This document shows positions 4,908-9,331 of a DNA stretch of 9,331 nucleotides, piece by piece (position 1 is the stretch's first letter; every line of letters begins with the position of its first letter). The translations under genes and the position numbers were made by a program. The notes below the pieces were generated by a model. The model made no database searches. It saw only the letters and a program-made list of their open reading frames with translations, and was not told the origin of the DNA. The stretch is from an uncultured Oscillospiraceae bacterium (GTDB lineage Bacteria > Bacillota > Clostridia > Oscillospirales > Ruminococcaceae): positions 1 through 9,331 of the forward strand of contig CAJTMU010000084.1 of assembly GCA_910577365.1 (NCBI GenBank), in the 5' to 3' direction.

Positions 4908-7886
4908 TCAGACTTCCTCCTTGTCATGGTCGATATAGAACATACGTATATTGTTGTCCTCCAGCGTAATGGGAGCCTTGCCCTCGTCGATTATCTGAAG
5001 CATGGCTTCCACCACCGCAGGGTCAAACTGCGTTCCCGAACAGCGTTTAAGCTCCTCTTTGATAAAATCGGAGTCGCGGCTTTCGGAGTAGCGTCTGCCG
5101 CCTGCCATCGTGTCGTAGCTGTCCGCTACGCAGATAATACGCGCGAAGAACGGGATATCCTCGCCCTTAAGCCCCTCGTTGTAGCCTTTTCCGTCATAGC
5201 GCTCGTGATGGTAGCGCGCGCCGTCGGAAATACCCGGTAGAGATTTAAAATCCTTAAGTATCTCGCCGCCTATCGCGGGGTGCCGCCTTATGACCTCTAT
5301 CTCTTCGGGCGTGAGTTTGCCGGGCTTGTTTAGTATCCTGTCGGGAATGCCTATCTTTCCGATATCGTGCAGCAGCGCGATGTAATACAAGCGCTCCTGA
5401 TCCTCGGGTGAGATGTTCAGCTTTTTGGCAAGCTCTAAGGTATACGCCGCCACGCGCAGCGAATGACCGTTGGTGTATTTGTCTTTGGCGTCTATCGCGT
5501 TAGCGAACGTGCGCAGCGATTCGCCGATAAGGTGCTGATATTCCCGCTGCCTGCGCTTGAGATGATTTGTCTTGACGCGGATTATGGTTATGGTAACAAA
5601 AGCAATAAGCCCAAGCAGCACGATTGCCAGAACAGTTTTGAACCAAAGGTACTCCCATAGCATAAAATTTTTATGAACTCCTATGGAGTGGGTGGCGATT
5701 ACGCTTTCGCCGTTCGTACCCATAACCTCGATAACAAATTCATAGTCGCCGCCGGAAAGATTAGTGTAGCTCGCGGTCATTATGTTGTCGTTAGTTATGC
5801 TGTACGACCTGTCGTCAAAGCCGTTCAGACGATATCTGACGGTAACCTCCCTGCCCGAATACGACAGCGCCGCGAAATCAAAGGTAAGACGGGTAGTGCC
5901 GCCCTCCACGGTGATATCCGGCGGTATCTCAAAAACCTCTTCGTCCGCCGTAACTCGATAGATAAGCGCCTTTACGTCGGAGTGCTCCGCGCTGCTCTCG
6001 TCCGTTTTCAGTATTGAAAGACCGTTTGCGGTGCAGAGGTACAGCGTACCGTCTTTTATGTCATTCCAAGAGTTGGCGTTGAGAGATCCCGTAAGCCCGT
6101 AGGAAACTCCGATAACTCTAACCGCGGTATCCTCTCCCGAAAGAAGCTTCTTCCGATTGACCGCGTTAATTCCGTTGCTCTGCATAAGCCATAGTTCGTC
6201 ACCCGAAATGCACATATCGAAAATGCTTCCCGGACTTTTTGAGTAGTTATCGAGCAGTCGGAAACTGTTAAAATCCCAGTAATAGAGGCTGTTGCCCGCG
6301 CTTATGAAAATCCCGCTTTCCCCGTCGGGCAGCATGCGCAGCACCACGCCCGCGGGCAGTCCCTGCTCAAATCCGTAGTGAGTAACGCTGTCGTCCTTTA
6401 TCGTGTAAAATCCCTGACCGTCGCTACCCGCGTAAAGCGTCCCGTCCTCGCTCTCGCAAAGGCAGAGTATTATGGGATAGGTAAGTCCGTTTTCCTCGGT
6501 GTATGTTTTTATGACCTCGCCGCCGTTTAAAATGGAAACTCCGTTCTGAGAGGCGACGGCTATGCTTCCGTCGGAGCGCTCCAGTATCATGCGTATCTGG
6601 TTGTCGCTTAAGCCGTTTTCGGTGGAGTATTTGGTTATCAGACCGCTGTTCGGGGAATAACGCACAAGTCCGTTATTGTAATATGTACCTATCCATATGT
6701 TTCCATCGCTGTCTGCGGTAATATTGCGCACTCTGTCGCCGCTGAGAAGCCCGGTAAGCTCGTTATGTATCTGATTGAAATCGGCGTCGAGAATTATAAT
6801 TCCCGTATCAGTTCCGAGGTAATAAAAGCCGTCGTACACTTCCACAGAGTTTAGAGAGGTCTCTTCCAGCCCCGCCGCCGTGTTTGCGTTGCAGAACTGA
6901 CCATCTACCAAATGAATGATACCGTAGCTGCCCGAAGCTATCCATACGTTGCCTTCATAATCAAACGCTATGTTTCCTGCAGCGGTGGCGTGCTCTGCGC
7001 TGACCTTATGCCAGTCAAAGTCGCGGTCAAAGTACCCCACGCCGTTCAGTGCCGCCGCCCACAGATTACCGTTATTGTCCTCGGCAATGGCGTTAAAGGT
7101 GGAAACATCTCCCGTATCAAGCTTTGTCAGATGATAGGAACTTTCGGTGTATTTGTCATCGGCAAGCTCCATGCGGTATATACTGCTACCGCTTGTTCCG
7201 AGATAGATCGTGCCATCATTAGAGCTGCCCACACAGTAGAGGGGAGATTCCAGCAGCCCCTCGGACTCAAATGAGCCTATGACGCTGCAATCTGAAACCA
7301 GAATAGCAGTTCCGTCGTCAACGCAAGCCCAGATAACGCCGTTGGAGTCAATATCCAAGCTGTAAACCACGGTATCGCTTACCCATTCGTCAACGTATTC
7401 AAGACATTCTCCGCCGATTTTCGCAAGCCCCGAGGTGGTCGCAACATAGACAAAGCCGTTTGTATCCTCAACAAAATCGCGCACCGAAAGATACTTGGTC
7501 TTGTCCTCATATGTAAAGCGCTTGAACTCGCAGTTTTCGTAAAGAAAAACGCCCATATCGTTCGTGCCTATCCAAAGCCGACCTTTGCTGTCCTCAAACA
7601 GGGCGCGCACGCTGGAGGAGGGGAACACTCCGCCGTCGGAGTAGTTGCGGAAAGATGTGCCGTCATATCTTATAAGCCCGCCGTAGCTGCCTATCCACAC
7701 GAACCCATCGGAGGTCTGCAAAACGGTGTTAGCCTCTCCCGTGGGCAGTCCGTTGGTTTCGTTGAACTCATATATTATGCGGTGTTGAAGAGGGGATTCC
7801 TTGGCGGCAGACGCCCTTTCAGGGATTATGAGGAAAATGCTGAGCGCCAGTAAAACGGCGGCGATACCTTTAAACCGTACAAGCAT
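4908..7886 (-). CDS. Membrane sensor: propeller repeats, Y_Y_Y domain, HD-GYP output
   Basis: A 992-residue one-component sensor. Residues 1-27 form a signal peptide (hydrophobic core 8-21, ASA-A cleavage site near 27). Residues about 40-630 hold some 14 repeats of the two-component-regulator propeller type (for example SDGFVWIGSYGGLIRYDG at 59 and SDGNIWIGT at 393), enough for two seven-bladed propellers. A Y_Y_Y-type beta-sandwich follows (about 655-737), then one membrane helix (about 746-769) and a linker. The cytoplasmic HD-GYP domain (about 785-970) has His808, HDIGKIGIPD at 840-849, His869, HHERYDGKGYN at 893-903 and VADSYDTM at 920-927. HD-GYP proteins usually degrade cyclic di-GMP; here GYN replaces GYP, though the metal-binding residues remain. 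The propeller probably senses an extracellular polymer or sugar, by analogy with Bacteroides hybrid sensors. The ATG has only a weak ribosome site; AAAGGAG lies about 28 bases upstream. Confidence 0.9.
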   Translation of the reverse strand: MLVRFKGIAAVLLALSIFLIIPERASAAKESPLQHRIIYEFNETNGLPTGEANTVLQTSDGFVWIGSYGGLIRYDGTSFRNYSDGGVFPSSSVRALFEDSKGRLWIGTNDMGVFLYENCEFKRFTYEDKTKYLSVRDFVEDTNGFVYVATTSGLAKIGGECLEYVDEWVSDTVVYSLDIDSNGVIWACVDDGTAILVSDCSVIGSFESEGLLESPLYCVGSSNDGTIYLGTSGSSIYRMELADDKYTESSYHLTKLDTGDVSTFNAIAEDNNGNLWAAALNGVGYFDRDFDWHKVSAEHATAAGNIAFDYEGNVWIASGSYGIIHLVDGQFCNANTAAGLEETSLNSVEVYDGFYYLGTDTGIIILDADFNQIHNELTGLLSGDRVRNITADSDGNIWIGTYYNNGLVRYSPNSGLITKYSTENGLSDNQIRMILERSDGSIAVASQNGVSILNGGEVIKTYTEENGLTYPIILCLCESEDGTLYAGSDGQGFYTIKDDSVTHYGFEQGLPAGVVLRMLPDGESGIFISAGNSLYYWDFNSFRLLDNYSKSPGSIFDMCISGDELWLMQSNGINAVNRKKLLSGEDTAVRVIGVSYGLTGSLNANSWNDIKDGTLYLCTANGLSILKTDESSAEHSDVKALIYRVTADEEVFEIPPDITVEGGTTRLTFDFAALSYSGREVTVRYRLNGFDDRSYSITNDNIMTASYTNLSGGDYEFVIEVMGTNGESVIATHSIGVHKNFMLWEYLWFKTVLAIVLLGLIAFVTITIIRVKTNHLKRRQREYQHLIGESLRTFANAIDAKDKYTNGHSLRVAAYTLELAKKLNISPEDQERLYYIALLHDIGKIGIPDRILNKPGKLTPEEIEVIRRHPAIGGEILKDFKSLPGISDGARYHHERYDGKGYNEGLKGEDIPFFARIICVADSYDTMAGGRRYSESRDSDFIKEELKRCSGTQFDPAVVEAMLQIIDEGKAPITLEDNNIRMFYIDHDKEEV

Positions 7887-7957
7887 AATTCAACAATTAC
7901 TTCTCTCGAAGCTGCTCCTTTCCGAAATAGTGTCCGAATATAACATAATTCATTTTA

Positions 7958-7986
7958 ATTATATCAAAATTCCGTGCTGTTGTCAA
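7958..7986 (-). promoter_or_regulatory. Fully consensus extended -10 promoter of the HD-GYP sensor
   Basis: On the minus strand TTGACA (7986-7981) and TATAAT (7963-7958) are both perfect, separated by exactly 17 bases, with TGA directly before the -10 (extended -10). Transcription should start near 7951, giving a leader of about 65 bases before the ATG at 7886. The leader contains CTTC-GAGA-GAAG, a small stem with a GNRA-type loop, between an AAAGGAG and the start codon. Confidence 0.85.
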
Positions 7987-8187
7987 TAGTTTTATAATAT
8001 AATAAATGTGTTTGAATTTTTGGAATATGGGTCATCCCAAAATGGTTATAACCTTAATTTTTGTGTGTTTTGCACAAAAATGTGTAAATTTTTCCTGTGT
8101 TACAGCAAAAAAAGATAAATATAATGCAAAATAAAGAGTTGATTTATAACGTGATTTAGGTTATTATTTAATTAAGAGAATTTTGGA
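7987..8187. other. AT-rich spacer with short palindromes
   Basis: Together with the leader this makes a 301-base gene-free stretch (7887-8187) between the AraC gene and the sensor gene. Upstream of the sensor promoter it contains GGTTATAACC (8044-8053, perfect palindrome), TGGG-TCAT-CCCA (8028-8039), and an inverted repeat ATTTTTGTG/CACAAAAAT (8057-8065 and 8073-8081, 7-base loop). The rest is AT-rich, including TTAATTAA at 8168-8175. I see no open reading frame of useful length, no RNA gene, and no convincing terminator for the AraC gene. Confidence 0.6.
8044..8053. promoter_or_regulatory. Candidate operator, palindrome GGTTATAACC
   Basis: A perfect 10-bp palindrome 57 bases upstream of the sensor's -35 element. 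The position suits an activator or repressor site, but 10 bp is short and occurs by chance in AT-rich DNA, so the call is tentative. Confidence 0.3.
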
Positions 8188-9051
8188 CTATTTCTCGTTT
8201 ATGGCATCAAGTCCGAATTTGCTGCGGTATTCCGTTGGCGACATCCCGCTTTGCTGTTTGAAAAGCCGCGAAAAATAGCTTTGAGTTCCTATACCTGTTT
8301 TTTCGGCTATTTCTGAAACCGGCAGCGACGTGGTTATAAGTAGTTCCTCGGCAAGTCTTACGCGGATAATGTTGCAGTAGTCGGAGAAATTCACACCTAT
8401 CACTTCCTTGAACATTCGGCTGAAGGCATAATAGCTCATATTTGCCAGTTTGGCCGCCTGATTCATATCGGTGCGTGTATCGGGGTGTGAGAGAATATGG
8501 TTTATAACAGCGTCCAGTTCCGGCATTCGTGTGGAAACATTGGTGCTGTCGGAAATTATAAGATCACCGCCGTCAATAAGCGCTGACAGAAGTTCAAGTA
8601 TCAGGCTGCTGCGATGAAAATCTTTTGCGGCTGAGATTGGATTCTGAGTGCGGCAGAAATCGAGTATTTTCAGCAGTATTCTGTGTGCTTCTTTTGAAGG
8701 TGATATAAGAAGCGAATTTTCCTTAGGACGGGTCAGCATAAAACGCCCCATTCGCGCTGAATTTCCGTAAAGAAAATTTTGGGAAAATTGTATTACTACA
8801 ACGTCGACTGGAGTCAGGTTTTTATTTGCGTGGAAGGCGAGCGGCGGTATAAAGAAAAGACCTCCCGCGCCGACAAGATGGCTTTTCCCCTCGCATATTT
8901 CGTAGCGTGTGCCGCTTGCGACAAATGACAGTTCGTAGTGGGAGTGGCAGTGCATTGGAAATATTCCGTTTTCTGTGGTTTGGTAATAAGCGCAGCTTGT
9001 GTGTGCTCGTTCGGGCACATCCTGCGTCTGAAATACTTTTTGAAATACCAT
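8188..9051 (-). CDS. AraC-family transcriptional regulator with cupin sensor domain
   Basis: A 287-residue AraC/XylS-type regulator of normal length. The N-terminal half is a cupin-like ligand domain: HCHSHYELSFVASGT at 34-48 is the histidine-rich first cupin motif, and FFIPPLAFH at 66-74 follows the pattern of the second. The C-terminal ~100 residues form the double helix-turn-helix: MNQAAKLANMSYYAFSRMFKE (196-216) is the first, and LPVSEIAEKTGIGTQSYFSRLFKQQSGMSPTEYR (243-276) the second, with the diagnostic FSRLFKxxxGMSPxEYR ending. GAGG eight bases before the ATG and a strong promoter upstream support the start. Regulators of this type in Firmicutes often respond to sugars and control adjacent carbohydrate genes, but no such gene lies within the window. 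Its target could be the sensor gene downstream, a gene to the right, or both. Confidence 0.93.
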   Translation of the reverse strand: MVFQKVFQTQDVPERAHTSCAYYQTTENGIFPMHCHSHYELSFVASGTRYEICEGKSHLVGAGGLFFIPPLAFHANKNLTPVDVVVIQFSQNFLYGNSARMGRFMLTRPKENSLLISPSKEAHRILLKILDFCRTQNPISAAKDFHRSSLILELLSALIDGGDLIISDSTNVSTRMPELDAVINHILSHPDTRTDMNQAAKLANMSYYAFSRMFKEVIGVNFSDYCNIIRVRLAEELLITTSLPVSEIAEKTGIGTQSYFSRLFKQQSGMSPTEYRSKFGLDAINEK

Positions 9052-9082
9052 TGAGTTTACCTCGCTTGATAATAATGATTAA

Positions 9083-9111
9083 ATTATAGCATATTTTTGT
9101 CTTATTTTCAA
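9083..9111 (-). promoter_or_regulatory. Promoter of the AraC-family gene
   Basis: On the minus strand TTGAAA (9111-9106, five of six consensus bases) and TATAAT (9088-9083, perfect) are separated by 17 bases, with TGC before the -10 (extended -10). Transcription should begin near 9076, about 25 bases before the ATG at 9051. Confidence 0.8.
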
Positions 9112-9130
9112 GTGATATGAGGAACGGATA

Positions 9131-9142
9131 ATGAAATTTCAT
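9131..9142. promoter_or_regulatory. Candidate operator, palindrome ATGAAATTTCAT
   Basis: A perfect 12-bp palindrome lies 19 bases upstream of the -35 of the AraC gene, a usual place for an activator or autoregulatory site. AraC-type proteins more often bind direct repeats, so the owner of the site is uncertain. Confidence 0.3.
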
Positions 9143-9301
9143 ATTTTTCGTTGGTATGAGATAATTGTCCATATTATAGAGAAGATAATCCCTTTATTTT
9201 TACTTAAATTAAGAATATAATACATATAATATAATGCGACGTAAAAGCGCAATTTCGAATGTTATAGCTGTCTAAAGCATATGCCAATTAACCGCTCATG
9301 T

Positions 9302-9331
9302 ATGAATCTCCCAAAAGACTTTATTAAGAAG
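9302..9331 (+). CDS. Possible start of a plus-strand gene, cut by the window edge
   Basis: From the ATG at 9302 (or in frame from 9281) the frame is open to the window end and reads MNLPKDFIKK. That matches from memory the usual N-terminus of RsmF/NOL1-NOP2-Sun-type 16S rRNA methyltransferases (LPxxFxxxM...). Ten residues are too few to be sure and no clear ribosome site precedes the ATG. The sequence 9112-9301 holds repeated TATAAT-like hexamers (9216-9221 and 9225-9230) that could belong to a promoter for this gene, but no good -35 is visible. Nothing else was recognised in this AT-rich stretch. Confidence 0.28.
   Translation, partial: MNLPKDFIKK

Noticed and set aside
4648..4938. A plus-strand open frame of 96 codons
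   Set aside because: It is antisense to the DinB pseudogene and the sensor end, has no ribosome site and low-complexity Ser/Arg content. It is a shadow frame.
5673..7274. Several plus-strand frames of 110-120 codons within the sensor gene
   Set aside because: All are antisense to a single long reading frame with recognisable repeats throughout, and show no domains or ribosome sites.
7899..7955. A short minus-strand leader ORF (18 codons, MNYVIFGHYF...) before the sensor gene
   Set aside because: The ATG would sit at about the transcription start with no ribosome site, and it ends before the sensor start. There is no supporting feature.
8057..8081. ATTTTTGTG/CACAAAAAT inverted repeat as a terminator for the AraC gene
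   Set aside because: The stem is AT-rich with a 7-base loop, and no T run follows it in the minus-strand direction; it is more than 100 bases beyond the stop.

Overview
This window looks like a chromosomal segment of a Clostridia-type Firmicute, probably of the Ruminococcus/Oscillospiraceae kind. That is an inference from strong AAGGAG-type ribosome binding sites, AT-rich intergenic DNA with consensus sigma-A promoters around coding regions of roughly 50% GC, and several proteins typical of that group. No RNA gene, CRISPR array, insertion sequence or phage gene is visible. The window is convergent: everything from 1 to 3208 is on the plus strand and everything from 3251 to 9051 is on the minus strand. 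A strong hairpin terminator (3234-3267) sits at the junction.

Left half (plus). A tight run of four genes begins upstream of the window: a HAM1/RdgB-type non-canonical purine NTP pyrophosphatase (5' end missing), hisE (overlapping it by one base), a small sigma-factor-like protein with a C-terminal membrane helix, and a HAD-family hydrolase. A 120-bp gap with a sigma-A promoter then leads to fba, a class II fructose-bisphosphate aldolase that appears to be its own transcription unit.

Right half (minus, read from right to left). An AraC-family regulator with an N-terminal cupin (9051-8188) has its own near-consensus promoter. A 300-bp AT-rich spacer contains a fully consensus extended -10 promoter and several short palindromes. 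It leads to a 992-residue sensor (7886-4908) with a signal peptide, about 14 propeller repeats, a Y_Y_Y domain, one membrane helix and a cytoplasmic HD-GYP domain. Closely downstream lie a decayed DinB-superfamily gene (4895-4362), a conserved protein of unknown function (4331-3795) and a GNAT acetyltransferase (3793-3251). These could all be read from the sensor's promoter, because no terminator is visible between them.

The most interesting items are the one-component sensor that joins a two-propeller extracellular region to an HD-GYP output with GYN in place of GYP, its unusually perfect promoter, the sigma-like/transmembrane protein, and the reconstructable DinB pseudogene. I see no clear sign of a wholly new system. 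At the far right edge, the first codons of a possible plus-strand gene (from 9302) are visible but weakly supported.
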